Shown piece after piece: positions 43,769 to 53,249 of a stretch of DNA of 64,000 nucleotides. Each line of letters opens with the position of its first letter. Position 1 is the stretch's first letter. The notes under the pieces were generated by a model, which did no database searches, had not been told where the DNA came from, and saw only the letters and a list, made by a program, of their open reading frames with translations. Position numbers and translations under genes: made by a program. This DNA is from CAIXSC01 sp046349915 (GTDB lineage: Bacteria; Planctomycetota; Planctomycetia; Pirellulales; Pirellulaceae): the NCBI GenBank assembly GCA_046349915.1, contig JAXMBL010000005.1:682001-746000 (forward strand), given 5' to 3'.

Positions 43769-44743
43769 ATGAAGAACGAAGCTGAGTCGTTTGCGTTGTT
43801 CGTAGGCGTCGATGTGTCGAAGTCTCAGTTGGACGTTTTTCTCCCCGACTCGAAGACGCGTCTCACGATCGACAACTCCACCGACGCCATAGTCCGTGAG
43901 TTGGTGAAGGTGCTCAAGCACAAGTCCCGAGTGTTGGTCGTGATGGAGGCCACGGGCGGCTACGAGTCGACGTTGGTCAGAGTGCTGGGAGAACGTCAGA
44001 TTGCGGTCGCGGTCGTCAATCCGCGACAGGTCCGCGACTTCGCCAAGGGGATCGGCCGGGACGCTAAGACAGACTCGATTGATGCGGAGGTCATCGCGAC
44101 CTTCGGCCAAGTCGTGAAGCCCGCGCCCATGGTCGCCAAGTCCGAAGCCGAGGAGAAGATCGCCGCGTTGGTGACCCGTCGTGCACAACTTCTGGACCTC
44201 ATCAATCAGGAGTCCAACCGGTTGCTCCAGACCGGAGATCACGAGGTCAAGGATTACATTCGCCAGACGCTGGAATCCCTGAAAAAGCAGCTAAAAGTGC
44301 TCGATTCGCGGCTCGAGAAATGCGTCGCCGCGGACACGGTTAATGCGCGCAAGGTCGAAATCTTGAACTCCGTGCAGGGAGTCGGCGCCGTCACCATCAG
44401 CACGATCCTCGCCGACCTTCCCGAACTGGGGAAACTGAATCGCGAGCAGATCGCCAAGCTGGTGGGCGTCGCGCCGATCAATCGCGACTCGGGAACCTGG
44501 AAGGGACAGCGTTTTGTGATGGGAGGCCGCGTGCATGTGCGACGCGTTCTCTACATGGCCACCTTGGTCGCCACGTGCCGCAACGAGAGAATCCGCGCGC
44601 ACTACCAACACCTACTCGCTCGTGGCAAAGCCAAGAAGCTAGCGCTGGTTGCCTGCATGCGGAAGCTGCTCACAATCCTGAACACGCTAATCAAGAATGA
44701 TGTGCTCTGGAGCAATGAAAAGATCGTCCCAGGTCAACCCTGA
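43769..44743 (+). CDS. IS110-family DEDD transposase (bridge-RNA-guided recombinase)
   Basis: 324 residues. The N-terminal DEDD/RuvC-like domain shows the first Asp in FVGVDVSKSQLDVFLPD, Glu in VMEATGGYE, and the Asp pair in GRDAKTDSIDAEVIATFG. A long helical linker (AEEKIAALVTRRAQLLDLIN) leads to the C-terminal Tnp_20 domain (LNSVQGVGAVTISTILADLP, LVGVAPINRDSGTWKGQR, GGRVHVRRVLYMATL) with the conserved catalytic-serine region. The length is typical and the frame is intact, so the element may be active. It catalyses RNA-guided insertion and excision through a circular intermediate. It sits between caspase-FGE copies 4 and 5. Confidence 0.96.
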   Translation: MKNEAESFALFVGVDVSKSQLDVFLPDSKTRLTIDNSTDAIVRELVKVLKHKSRVLVVMEATGGYESTLVRVLGERQIAVAVVNPRQVRDFAKGIGRDAKTDSIDAEVIATFGQVVKPAPMVAKSEAEEKIAALVTRRAQLLDLINQESNRLLQTGDHEVKDYIRQTLESLKKQLKVLDSRLEKCVAADTVNARKVEILNSVQGVGAVTISTILADLPELGKLNREQIAKLVGVAPINRDSGTWKGQRFVMGGRVHVRRVLYMATLVATCRNERIRAHYQHLLARGKAKKLALVACMRKLLTILNTLIKNDVLWSNEKIVPGQP

Positions 44744-45152
44744 GACGACACGGCGTCCTTGACGCACCCTCGACTCGACTATCCCTTGCCAGGTTGTGTC
44801 CCCACAGAGCCTCGCTCCGTTTCGTCGAGCACGCGCTACGATACCCCATCACTTTCACGTCGACAAGAACCTTGAACACCCGAGTCCATGCCTCCCAAAA
44901 TCCCGGGGGTTTGGGGGCTGGCCCCCAAGGAGCATGAGTTGCACTACTTCACACTCCACGAAGGAATTAAAAAATGTCTTTTTGAATCAGTTGTTGACAA
45001 GAATTAAGACCGTCGCTCACCCCCCAGCCCAATGCTCCCCAAGCAAGCTTGGGGCGAGGGGGAGAACCGGGGGTGTCGCTGTTTCTTGCGGCGGTGAATT
45101 GGTCTGGTAAGGCCGAGGTAATTTCGCCGCCCGGTTCGACGCAAGCGACGAC
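44744..45152. other. Noncoding region after the IS110 transposase
   Basis: Contains the perfect palindrome TTGGGGGC-TG-GCCCCCAA... near 44911-44928, an R3 palindrome copy (CCCCAAGC-AA-GCTTGGGG, 45037-45054) and, at about 45110-45140, a truncated right end of the MITE-like element (CGCCGCCCGGTTCGACGCA). No gene is supported. Confidence 0.6.
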
Positions 45153-45353
45153 TCGTAGGGTGCTGTCAAGCCAAAGGCGCAGACGCACCTTGCGCACCGA
45201 GCAATCCGCCAGCCAGAGCGAAGCCCTGCGCACGCGGCGGCGCTATCGAAGCTGCCACGCCCAACTTAACGATAAGGTGCGTTTTCACCGGGCGGTGGGG
45301 GAGTTACCGGTGATGACAAGATCGCTCGCCGCCCGGTTCGACGCACCCTACGA
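45153..45353 (+). repeat. MITE-like element, copy M1
   Basis: 201 bases bounded by inverted termini TCGTAGGGTGC and GCACCCTACGA. The body is shared with 56320-56722: TGTCAAGCC, GACGCACC, GCGCACCGAGCAATCCGCC, GGTGCGTTTTCACCGGGCGG, GCCGCCCGGTTCGACGCA. It codes for nothing and is followed by R2 and R1 copies (45358-45470), then by the 3' end of caspase-FGE copy 5. Confidence 0.75.
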
Positions 45354-45537
45354 CTCGTTGCCCGCTCGCTTTGCGAGCGGAAATGCCGTCCGCGAGACGA
45401 CGTTAACAAACAGAGACTGCGCTCGCGGGGCCGCGGTTATTGCAGCTTTTGCGGAGCAAAAGGCAACTGTCGCCCTCTCCGGCCCCGAACGCCTACGCTA
45501 CAGGCTCCGCTCAACTTGACCTGGGGCTCCGCCCCCT

Positions 45538-47919
45538 TTACTTCGCGCTGGACGGAACTGCGGCGACGCGAAAGCCCAGGGAGAGGCTCCGGTACGACGG
45601 AACGAGCCCGCCGCGGTTCGCGCACCGGACGTCCCCGGCGGTGAAGCCGAAGCAACCGCCCCGGATGCACCGGAACGAGCCCGTCGAGGGACCAGCCGGG
45701 TCCGCTGCGGGCGACGTCCGGTAATACTCGTAACCAGACCAGTCCGAACACCACTCCAGCACATTGCCGTGCATGTCGTGCAGACCCCACGCGTTCGCTG
45801 CGTAACTCCCCACACGAGTCGTTCGCTCCAAGTAAGCGCCCTTCACTGCCGTTCCATACGGATTGCTGCCATCACAATTCGCGCGGTCGCCATTCAGCAC
45901 TCCACCCCAGAAAAAAGGCGTCATCGTACCCGCTCGGCATGCATACTCCCACTCCGCCTCCGTCGGCAATCGATAACTGCGGGCTGCTGCCCGCTCTGCG
46001 GGCAGCGCCGACAACTTCCGGCAAAAATCCACCGCATCCTCCCAACTCACGTCCTCCACGGGAAAGCGGCTAGTGTCTTGGCCACTGACACTCGTCTTGC
46101 CATCGCCCGAACGGCTGAACCAACTGGGATTTGTCCCCATCACCTGCTCGTATTCCCCCTGAGTCACCTCGTACACGCCCAGGTGAAAACCCCGCGTGAT
46201 CCGCACTCGGTGAAGGAATTCTTCTTCTCGACGTCCCGCTTCAGTCGCCGGCGAGCCCATTTGGAATTCGCCGGGCGGGATGTACGCCAGCTTCATCCCG
46301 ATGCTGTTTTCCAGGATCGAGCCGGGTTGCAAAGGTAACATGGGGCGAGGCAAATAGAGTCGCCACGACGACGTGGTCGGAAAATTCTCTAACGTCCAGT
46401 CGCGACTTCTGGCGCCCTTCGACACGCGCGCATAATATTGCCCCGACTTTGTGGGCAAGGACCCAACCCGCAACTCAATCCGAACTCGCCCCTGGTCATC
46501 GGTCGTCGCCATCCCCAATGTCTCGAGCTTCGAACTCCCCGACGCCTGCCACTGCAATTCCACAAGCGCTCCCGCCAACAACGAAGCACTGTCGTCGTCC
46601 CCCTCGCGCACCGTAAACGACGCACGCACCAACTGCGGCGAGGGCGGCGCCTGCCGACGCGCTAACTCCGTTCGCAGGTACGGTACGAAAAGCGCGACTC
46701 GCGTTTTGCCACTCAAGAACTCGCGGGTCGCGGTCGCCAATTCCCGATCCGCCTCTTTCTCCAAATCCAACTGGCCAAGCGTCGCGACCAGACTACCACG
46801 CAACTCGGCGCTAAAACCGCCGCTCAGCGGTTGCTTGCGCACGCTCGCCACCAACGTCGCTAGATCGTCCGCTTTCTTCGCCAGCGGTAAAGCGCGTGAC
46901 CCTCGAGCGCCCGCGGAAAACGGCGTCTGCGCGGGGAGTTTCGCGTCGGCCGACCACTTCGTCACATACGTCGACACATACTCTTCCACCGCCGACAACC
47001 TCACTAGGTTCTCGCCGTCCGCCGCCGCTCCCCCGCGCAGCGCCTCCAATAAGGCGTGCGTGAACACTCCATGCCCCACATCGCCCAACCCCGGATTCTC
47101 GTAACTCAATTCCTTCGCGCTGCACGACGCCAGCTTGTATTGTCCCGTCGCCTTCGCGAACGCCTCGCGAAACGCCGCGTCCATCCCCTGCCCTTGGGGT
47201 TGCCCACCCAGGTTGCGAGCCGCAATCCGCTCCTGGCACGCATCCACGAACAGCAACCGATGACCCGCCCGCGACTGCTCCATGTCCCCTTCGATCGTGT
47301 CCAACGGCACCGCCGTCAATTGCAAGCGACTCTTCAATCCATCGCTCGGCATCACATACGGCATCCGGCCATCAATAAACCCATGCGAGCTGACCGAACA
47401 GACCAGCAAATCGGTCGACTCGCGCCCCATCGCGCGCACCGCTTCCAACTGAGTGAGAATCTCGGGTTTGTCGGCCGAGGTGACCGTGGCGCCCGCCGCT
47501 ACTAGCTGCTCCAAGTGCCTCCTCACCACCGGCGAACTCGACTCGCCTGACAATAACAACCGGCAGTTTTGAGCCGGGATCAGCTTCAATTCGAACACAA
47601 ACAAATGAGCCTGCTCGGCCGCGTCGTTCACGGCGAACTGAAGTCGGTTCAGTTGCTTGTCCTTGGTGAAATCATTCACCCCGATGAACAGGCCCGCGTT
47701 CCCCTGAGGCGCCGAGCCCTCCACTGGTTCGAACAACACGCCGCGATCCAACGCGATGTTGCGACTCGGAACGGCGGGCCTCGCTGGCGGCGGCGTCCTA
47801 GGCGTTGCGGGGGTGGAAGCGTCTTGACCGACCACCGTCCCCAGCGTGCCGAGTAGCAGCGCGAGCATCCCCGCCGCTCGAAACGGCGACCGCACGGTTC
47901 TGGTTTGCCGAATGCTCAT
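45538..47919 (-). CDS. Exported caspase-like / Ig-like / FGE-fold fusion with hypervariable tip, copy 5
   Basis: 793 residues from the ATG at 47919; signal peptide residues about 14-32. The caspase-like domain starts NAGLFIGVNDFTKDKQ, with His179 in VSSHGFIDG and Cys228 in FVDACQERI. An Ig-like domain (residues about 440-530) reads LVRASFTVREGDDDSASLLA and DDQGRVRIELRVGS. The FGE-fold domain starts about residue 534 (LENSIGMKLAYIPPGEFQMG), with RLPTEAEWEYACRAGT, GLHDMHGNVLEWCSDW and, at the tip, RGGCFGFTAGDVRCANR. Its caspase and Ig-like halves resemble copy 3, while its FGE domain is a near twin of copy 7. The active-site cysteines of true FGE are not conserved in the tip, which fits a binding role. 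Confidence 0.92.
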   Translation of the reverse strand: MSIRQTRTVRSPFRAAGMLALLLGTLGTVVGQDASTPATPRTPPPARPAVPSRNIALDRGVLFEPVEGSAPQGNAGLFIGVNDFTKDKQLNRLQFAVNDAAEQAHLFVFELKLIPAQNCRLLLSGESSSPVVRRHLEQLVAAGATVTSADKPEILTQLEAVRAMGRESTDLLVCSVSSHGFIDGRMPYVMPSDGLKSRLQLTAVPLDTIEGDMEQSRAGHRLLFVDACQERIAARNLGGQPQGQGMDAAFREAFAKATGQYKLASCSAKELSYENPGLGDVGHGVFTHALLEALRGGAAADGENLVRLSAVEEYVSTYVTKWSADAKLPAQTPFSAGARGSRALPLAKKADDLATLVASVRKQPLSGGFSAELRGSLVATLGQLDLEKEADRELATATREFLSGKTRVALFVPYLRTELARRQAPPSPQLVRASFTVREGDDDSASLLAGALVELQWQASGSSKLETLGMATTDDQGRVRIELRVGSLPTKSGQYYARVSKGARSRDWTLENFPTTSSWRLYLPRPMLPLQPGSILENSIGMKLAYIPPGEFQMGSPATEAGRREEEFLHRVRITRGFHLGVYEVTQGEYEQVMGTNPSWFSRSGDGKTSVSGQDTSRFPVEDVSWEDAVDFCRKLSALPAERAAARSYRLPTEAEWEYACRAGTMTPFFWGGVLNGDRANCDGSNPYGTAVKGAYLERTTRVGSYAANAWGLHDMHGNVLEWCSDWSGYEYYRTSPAADPAGPSTGSFRCIRGGCFGFTAGDVRCANRGGLVPSYRSLSLGFRVAAVPSSAK
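45580..45675 (-). other. Candidate DGR variable region of caspase-FGE copy 5
   Basis: 32 codons from the Phe after STGS to the Ser before LGFRV. Aligned with the region at 56826-56921, 16 codons differ: 14 at codon positions 1 and/or 2 only, and two at position 3. Most variable codons end in C in both genes (TTC/GAC, GGC/TTC, TTC/AGC, AAC/ATC, GGC/TAC, CTC/TAC, AGC/CTC, CTC/GAC, TCC/TAC). The nine codons after it are identical. The 18 before it differ by two silent changes. Confidence 0.7.
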
Positions 47920-48102
47920 CACCTGGGCCTCTATTTTCGGGGAACCGGGACGCTCGACGCCTCGTGCCTTCACGCCATCCGTGCGTACCCCTACAAGAGG
48001 GCAGATGAGAGGCACGATTGCGCGCGAAGAGCGATTCTCTTACCGAAACAGGCGCCATGTCAACTTCAACTCGTAGGGCCCGCCATGCACACGCGACTGT
48101 CG
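47920..48102. other. Upstream region of caspase-FGE copy 5
   Basis: About 180 bases, presumably including the promoter of the minus-strand gene. No repeat family or small gene is recognised before the 161-bp direct repeat begins at 48103. Short plus-strand frames here have no ribosome binding site. Confidence 0.4.
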
Positions 48103-48263
48103 CCTTTGGCTCCGTCAAAGGAGCGAAAACCGCGGCCCCGCGAGCGCCGATTCGCCAGCGAGACCAACCGCGAGTAGCAGAGTCCGTCTTCGCCAAGGGC
48201 TTTGGTCAACGCGGCGAGTTGTAGGGTGCCGTCAAGCCGCTGGCGCGGACGCACCATGCGCAC
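48103..48263 (+). repeat. 161-bp composite direct repeat, left copy
   Basis: Consists of an inverted R1 element (CCTTTGGCTCCGTCAAAGGA...CCCCGCGAGCGCC), a linker (GATTCGCCAGCGAGA, CAGAGTCCGTCTTCGCCAAG, GGTCAACGCGGCGAG) and the first part of the MITE-like element (TTGTAGGGTGCCGTCAAGCC...GACGCACCATGCGCAC). The same 161 bases, about 90% alike, are at 56205-56365 in the same orientation. It ends three bases before the stop codon of the WD40 gene. Confidence 0.85.
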
Positions 48264-48265
48264 TA

Positions 48266-51200
48266 TTACGGGGCGATAACCGTGGTGAGCTCTATTCGAG
48301 GTGTTTCCCAGGGAAGGACGATGATGGGCTTTTCGAGATCCGCGGTGGCGCGCATGATTTCGCTGCGCAGGTACTTTGCTAATTCCACATGGGAAACTCG
48401 CTTGTTTCCATCCCGATCCGAGCGAGCTTCGAGTCCAGACTTGAGCACCTTGGTGAACAGGCCAGCGGTCAGATTTCGATCCTGGGCAACTCGCGAACGG
48501 CCCGTGAAAATCATCCCAATCACGTTATAGTCGTCGCTGCCGAAATCGCGGGCGAGCGGTTCCGTATCGAAATTGCCGAGCGGGCTGGCATCCAACGCGA
48601 TGATCATTCTCCCGCGACCACCCACATCCCGGCAAAGACGCCTGATTTCATCCTCGGAAATGCAAGTTTCTGGATTCTCCATTTCGCCATCCGAAGGCAA
48701 TAGGTAGTTCCGTTGGGTCCGCTGATCGGAAAAACCAATCCCACAGAAGTACAAGAGGCCGACATCATTACTCCCTTCTCGCATCTGCTTTCGAAGCCAA
48801 TCGAATCCGTTGCGAATCTTGTCGCGAGTTGCTTCTGCTCCGAGACGCTGCTCGATTTCAACGTTGTCGAAAACACTTTGCGTGCGTCGACGATCCTGAA
48901 GCGTCTCCGTCATTGAGGCGGCATCCGTGGCGACGTGCGTCGAATTTTGATCTTCGGGATGAACGGCGCCGATCGCCAAGACAAACAACCGATCGGTAAC
49001 ATGATTGGGATCGTAGTCGACGTCTAAGGTCCATAATTCCGATACGGATTTGCCAAATCCGTTCTCAGCGATCACCTGCAAATAATGCTCGCCCGGCGTC
49101 AAGGAAATCTTCCACTCGTGAGCGAACTCGCCCTGCTTGTTTACTCGCCTGATTTCTTGTTGCCATGGGCGCTGATTGAGCATTAACTGCAGTTGAGTGG
49201 TTGGTTCGCTTGAGAGAGGTGAGAATCGCGCGACCACTGAAAAACTCGCTCCCCTGATGCGAACACGGCGCTGTTGTGGGTCCACTCTGTCGGCGGTTTC
49301 AAACACCAGCCCCTCAATGCGAGGCGGCAATCGCTGCGACATGGAAGGTTCAGGATGCTCGGCGCCCAGGTTGCCGGTATTCAAATACTTGGGAATCAAG
49401 TCGGGACGATAGAGCGTCTTGCGAAAGCGGGATGCGGAGAAGAAATCAGGGGCGGTCTGGAGGTCATGATTGATTAACCAACCGATTGCCTTCTCGCCAC
49501 CCAAGGATGCCGCATAAAGCGCCGACGGCGTCCAGCTAATCCACTCGTCGTTCCACGGAAAAACGGTCAATAGCGGCAGCCACAGCGATTCCACTTGTAA
49601 CGATGGTCCCGGCATGCCGCGGCGTTGCGTGGTAAAGTGAACCGGGGTAGTGAACGGCGCCTCTTTCAGCCCCGCTAGGATCTTCCCTGAGTCCACCAAC
49701 TCGGTAATGTCGCCCCCTTTCGACCACTTGATCCTTGTAATCTCATCGCCTTCGCGAAGACCTCGGTAGTATGCCGCCGTCGACTCGTGGATGCGAGTGA
49801 CGACGACCTTGCCTTGCTGATCGGCGAGTTGCATCCCCCAGCGGCGGAAGAGCGGAGATTTATCGGCGAGCGGAACGAGGTCCCAATAGCTGGCCATTCC
49901 ATCCGCTCCACCCGATAACAATCTTCGTCCATCGGCGGATTGAGCCAGCGCCGAGACCTTGGAAAAATGCCCCGCGAGGTTCATGACGAGTGGGCAATTG
50001 TCGAGTCCTGGACCGGGAAGCTGAAACACGAGAATTCGGTTTTCGCGATCCGCGCCAATGGCAACCGCGGTCGGCCCAGCGCCTCCACTCGCAAGCCACT
50101 GATGCGAAACATAGCGACTTTGCAGGGAATTCAGGTTGATGGTCCCGCGAGGTTGTGTGCCCTCGAGCACCACGTATTCGCCCGCGGTTTTCGCTGATCG
50201 ACGGAGCGACCATTGGGAATGCGGCCGAGGGCGATGTGGTTCTTCGTTCTTCGACATCTTTAATATCGATGGATCAAAGACGACGTTCTCCGTCGAGCTA
50301 GACAGTTCCTGAGTCAAGCGAATTCGATAGGGCGGCGACGGGCTGTCAAATGAAACTGCCGAGATGGGAACGCCCCCTGCCAACCGTTGGGACCTCCCCG
50401 CGCGAGCTCCCCGTCCTTCGATCTGCAGGTCGTTACCCGTGCCGCTCACATAGGCTAACCATTCCCCATTGGGACTCGTCGCGCACGCGAACACATGCGT
50501 CTTTCCGGCTTTCCTTTGCGAATCGCATTCGCGCCCTTCGATAACATCCCACAAAATGACGGCGCTGCCATTGTCCTTGCTCGCCGTCGTACCGATCGCC
50601 AATGTCCGATTGTCTGGAAGGAACGACAAGGATAATGGGGCGCGCGGCTGTGAACCTTGCGGAATCTGGACGACCGACTTTCGCCATTGGCTGTCGACTC
50701 GACGCCAGATCGTGACGTGTTGTTCGTTGAGCCCCACTGCCGCTATCCACTCGCCGCTGGCATTCGTCTCCAACGCCGCCACTCCCCCTCGAAACCGCGT
50801 GTCGTCCAGCGGCGCCGCGGCGCTCGCGTTCACTCGCAACGACTGTTCCACCAGTAACCATGACTTCGTCGAGTCTTCCCACTCCGGGACCAGTAATCGA
50901 TCCGATCCCAATAGCGCGATGGGAAAAAAAACCGTGGGGATGCCTGCGGGCGCCGCCGGACGCACTGTTCGCGAACGCCGCAGATCCTCCGACCACAGCA
51001 CTACCATGCCACGCATGTCGGCCGAAACGATCGTGTTGCCCTGGGACGAATAACGCAAGCTGCCAATGCGCGATGCGTGCGGTTCATTGATCGTCTGTTG
51101 GACTCGCCCCTCGAGTCCATCTGCGTGCGCAAACGTCCCAAAATGGGAACGGTAACCGTACCCCCCAAAAACAATCGACTCGGATTTGGGGGAACAAGCA

Positions 51201-51556
51201 AGCGCGTTCAGTGAACCCATTTGCCCCCAATCAGCCTCCCAGCGTATATGGCGAGCGTACCGCCAAGTATCGCCCAAAGGCGAGTCGGCGCTTCGCTCCC
51301 ACGCGATTACCGCCTTGTCGTCACCGGCGCTGTAGAGCCGTGTGCTGTCGCGGGAAAATGCTAATGCGCGTATGGGCGCTATATGGCCCGGTACATTGGG
51401 GACGACGAACGGCTGGTTCGTGAAGTCCTCCGCCATCGCCCTCGCCGACAAGACGATCGCGAATATGCACACAATCACGTTCGTAGGATGCCCTCGCAAA
51501 CCCGTCGCGCGAGTTCGCCCCTGGTCGAAGCATTTTCCCACCGTTTGCGCTCCCAT
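48266..51556 (-). CDS. Exported WD40-PDZ-caspase-like protein lacking both catalytic residues (pseudocaspase)
   Basis: 1096 residues. Signal peptide near residues 25-42 (NVIVCIFAIVLSARAMA). WD40-type repeats occupy the N-terminal half (IAPIRALAFSRDSTRLYSAG, VSALAQSADGRRLLSGGADG). A PDZ-like segment follows (VVVTRIHESTAAYYRGLREG), then a region with WTPSALYAASLGGEKAIGW. The C-terminal caspase-like domain begins LFVLAIGAVHPEDQN. Where SGHG is expected it reads YFCGIGFSD, and where DxCHSG is expected it reads ALDASPLGN, so both His and Cys are missing. An EF-hand-like RSDRDGNKRVSHVELA is near the end. It probably acts as a scaffold, decoy or regulator of the active caspases around it. The start codon is not certain. 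Confidence 0.85.
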   Translation of the reverse strand: MGAQTVGKCFDQGRTRATGLRGHPTNVIVCIFAIVLSARAMAEDFTNQPFVVPNVPGHIAPIRALAFSRDSTRLYSAGDDKAVIAWERSADSPLGDTWRYARHIRWEADWGQMGSLNALACSPKSESIVFGGYGYRSHFGTFAHADGLEGRVQQTINEPHASRIGSLRYSSQGNTIVSADMRGMVVLWSEDLRRSRTVRPAAPAGIPTVFFPIALLGSDRLLVPEWEDSTKSWLLVEQSLRVNASAAAPLDDTRFRGGVAALETNASGEWIAAVGLNEQHVTIWRRVDSQWRKSVVQIPQGSQPRAPLSLSFLPDNRTLAIGTTASKDNGSAVILWDVIEGRECDSQRKAGKTHVFACATSPNGEWLAYVSGTGNDLQIEGRGARAGRSQRLAGGVPISAVSFDSPSPPYRIRLTQELSSSTENVVFDPSILKMSKNEEPHRPRPHSQWSLRRSAKTAGEYVVLEGTQPRGTINLNSLQSRYVSHQWLASGGAGPTAVAIGADRENRILVFQLPGPGLDNCPLVMNLAGHFSKVSALAQSADGRRLLSGGADGMASYWDLVPLADKSPLFRRWGMQLADQQGKVVVTRIHESTAAYYRGLREGDEITRIKWSKGGDITELVDSGKILAGLKEAPFTTPVHFTTQRRGMPGPSLQVESLWLPLLTVFPWNDEWISWTPSALYAASLGGEKAIGWLINHDLQTAPDFFSASRFRKTLYRPDLIPKYLNTGNLGAEHPEPSMSQRLPPRIEGLVFETADRVDPQQRRVRIRGASFSVVARFSPLSSEPTTQLQLMLNQRPWQQEIRRVNKQGEFAHEWKISLTPGEHYLQVIAENGFGKSVSELWTLDVDYDPNHVTDRLFVLAIGAVHPEDQNSTHVATDAASMTETLQDRRRTQSVFDNVEIEQRLGAEATRDKIRNGFDWLRKQMREGSNDVGLLYFCGIGFSDQRTQRNYLLPSDGEMENPETCISEDEIRRLCRDVGGRGRMIIALDASPLGNFDTEPLARDFGSDDYNVIGMIFTGRSRVAQDRNLTAGLFTKVLKSGLEARSDRDGNKRVSHVELAKYLRSEIMRATADLEKPIIVLPWETPRIELTTVIAP

Positions 51557-51909
51557 CGCACTTGTGCCCCGAATACTTGCTGCGTAACTGGCTAAGCCGA
51601 GTTTTGATCAGGCCCATCATGATATTTCGAGTGGGTGGTTCCATCAACAGCCAGCAAGAGGGTGTACGATTCGGGTCAGCGCATCACGCCAATACGCGAA
51701 TACAGACAAGACAGGCAAGCTACGGCGAGTTTTTGCACTGAAGGGCAGTTTGCTAACTTTTCGGGTTATCCGTCACGATCTAACCCATAGGCGGGGAACA
51801 CAAACCCCCGAATCGTCGCACATGGAATGTCCGCGGGCGGGGAATTACCCACGGCATCCCCATGTCTAACTAAACAAGACCTACAGGACGGAACGTTTAA
51901 GGGGGGGAT
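51557..51909. other. Intergenic region between divergent genes
   Basis: 353 bases with presumed promoters for the pseudocaspase gene (minus) and the outer-membrane protein gene (plus). An AACCCATAGGCGGGG / AAACCCCCGAA area could fold weakly. No repeat family or small gene is recognised. Confidence 0.4.
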
Positions 51910-53184
51910 ATGAGGAAACGCGAATTCCCAGGAGGCCGGTCGAGCTGGCTTCGTAAGCTCAGCGTGTTGCTCTGCGGTTGCTGGCTCATGTCCGGGGCGG
52001 CGGTCACGCTCGCCAGCGACCAACTCGAAGGAGCACCCGTCGTTTCTGACGATCAGTCGGAGGACGATGTCGAGGCGAGTTTAGGCACCCGTCGCAAGCT
52101 GAAAGTCCAACCAAGCAGTTTAGCCCTTCGAGGGGGAAGCTGTTCTTGTCAGACGGACAAATGCCAGTGTGGCGGTGGGGGAGGCGACTCGGTCGCTGCC
52201 GGTTCTGATGCGAGTGGAGAAGTGTACGACGCATACGGAGATCTCGCGTCGGACGACTCGGGGTTGGGGTATGCGATGGGCCCCGAATCCGCGGAAGCGA
52301 ATCTACCCGGTTACATTGACCCAGCGGTGATTCAGTCGCGAGTGCGGTTGCGATTTGACGCGGGATTCGACAATGCGTTTCCGGACCGCGCCGAGTTCTT
52401 TTACGCTCAATGCGGTTGCTTTCCCGCACCGGCTCGTGGTCCCGGAAGCTCTAATCCTCTCCAATTGGCATCCAGCGTCAATTACCAGGAATACGGCGCG
52501 TACATGGAGTACGCCGTCGTGCCACGACTCTCTGGCTTTGTGGAATTGCCCATTCGTTCAATCGACTTCCAACTCACGCCCGCAGCCCAAGCACAAACTC
52601 AAGCGCAACCGATTGCCGATGCCAGCGGCCTCTCGGACATCACGGCGGGCATCCGCTATGGCTTGATCGCCGAAGAGAACCAAGCGGTGACATTCCAACT
52701 GAGGGTTTACACGCCGACAGGCGATGCGGGCCGTGGTTTGGGGACCGGTCACGCCAGTCTCGAACCCGCGTTGCTGGCACAACATCGTTGGACGGAGGAT
52801 GTCAACACGTTTGGCGAGGTTCGCATTTGGGTGCCGTTTTCGGACGCTACGGCGGGCGGAGCCAATTTTGCCGGTCCCGTGCTACGTTACGGCCTCGGGG
52901 CCAGCTACCGTCTGCACGAGGCAGCCTGGGACGGCACATACCGCCGATTGGACGGAGTGGTCGAATTTGTCGGCTGGACTGTTCTCGATGGTCAAAAACT
53001 CGATATCCTCGCCCTCCCTGGACCTGGCCCTCAAAGCGCCCGCGGAGACACGATCGGCAATATCAAGGTTGGCTTGCGCGGAAACCTGAATGGTCACTCG
53101 CTGTTTGTCGGATACGGGCACTGCGTGACGCAGGAAGCGTGGTACTCGGACATTCTGCGAGTCGATTACACGATTCCTTTCTAG
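51910..53184 (+). CDS. Probable outer-membrane beta-barrel protein
   Basis: 424 residues. Signal peptide residues about 14-36 (WLRKLSVLLCGCWLMSGAAV). A Cys/Gly-rich low-complexity segment follows (CSCQTDKCQCGGGGG). From about residue 130 the sequence alternates polar and aromatic residues in strand-length units (SRVRLRFDAGFDNAFPDRAE, VNYQEYGAYMEYAVVPRLSG, DITAGIRYGLIAEENQAVTF, NIKVGLRGNLNGHSLFVGYG) and ends IPF, a C-terminal Phe typical of outer-membrane proteins. It resembles planctomycete transporter-like barrels but the exact family is not assigned. It lies between the pseudocaspase and caspase-FGE copy 6, so a surface partner role is possible. Confidence 0.75.
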   Translation: MRKREFPGGRSSWLRKLSVLLCGCWLMSGAAVTLASDQLEGAPVVSDDQSEDDVEASLGTRRKLKVQPSSLALRGGSCSCQTDKCQCGGGGGDSVAAGSDASGEVYDAYGDLASDDSGLGYAMGPESAEANLPGYIDPAVIQSRVRLRFDAGFDNAFPDRAEFFYAQCGCFPAPARGPGSSNPLQLASSVNYQEYGAYMEYAVVPRLSGFVELPIRSIDFQLTPAAQAQTQAQPIADASGLSDITAGIRYGLIAEENQAVTFQLRVYTPTGDAGRGLGTGHASLEPALLAQHRWTEDVNTFGEVRIWVPFSDATAGGANFAGPVLRYGLGASYRLHEAAWDGTYRRLDGVVEFVGWTVLDGQKLDILALPGPGPQSARGDTIGNIKVGLRGNLNGHSLFVGYGHCVTQEAWYSDILRVDYTIPF

Positions 53185-53213
53185 GGCCCGGGATTACCTG
53201 TCAAATTCATCTG

Positions 53214-53249
53214 GAGACTCGGGGTGTAGCCAGAATCATCCCGAGTCTC
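53214..53249. terminator. Bidirectional terminator candidate
   Basis: A ten-pair hairpin, GAGACTCGGG (53214-53223) with CCCGAGTCTC (53240-53249), lies between the convergent barrel gene and caspase-FGE copy 6. Its right arm overlaps the copy 6 stop codon. There is no T tract. Confidence 0.5.

Larger units (their letters stand above)
43562..44999 (+). mobile_element. IS110-family insertion sequence, approximate limits
   Basis: The transposase gene plus flanking noncoding DNA. TTGACA appears near both putative ends (43567-43572 and 44994-44999), which I used only as rough limits. IS110 elements lack classical terminal inverted repeats, so the ends cannot be fixed by eye. Confidence 0.4.
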
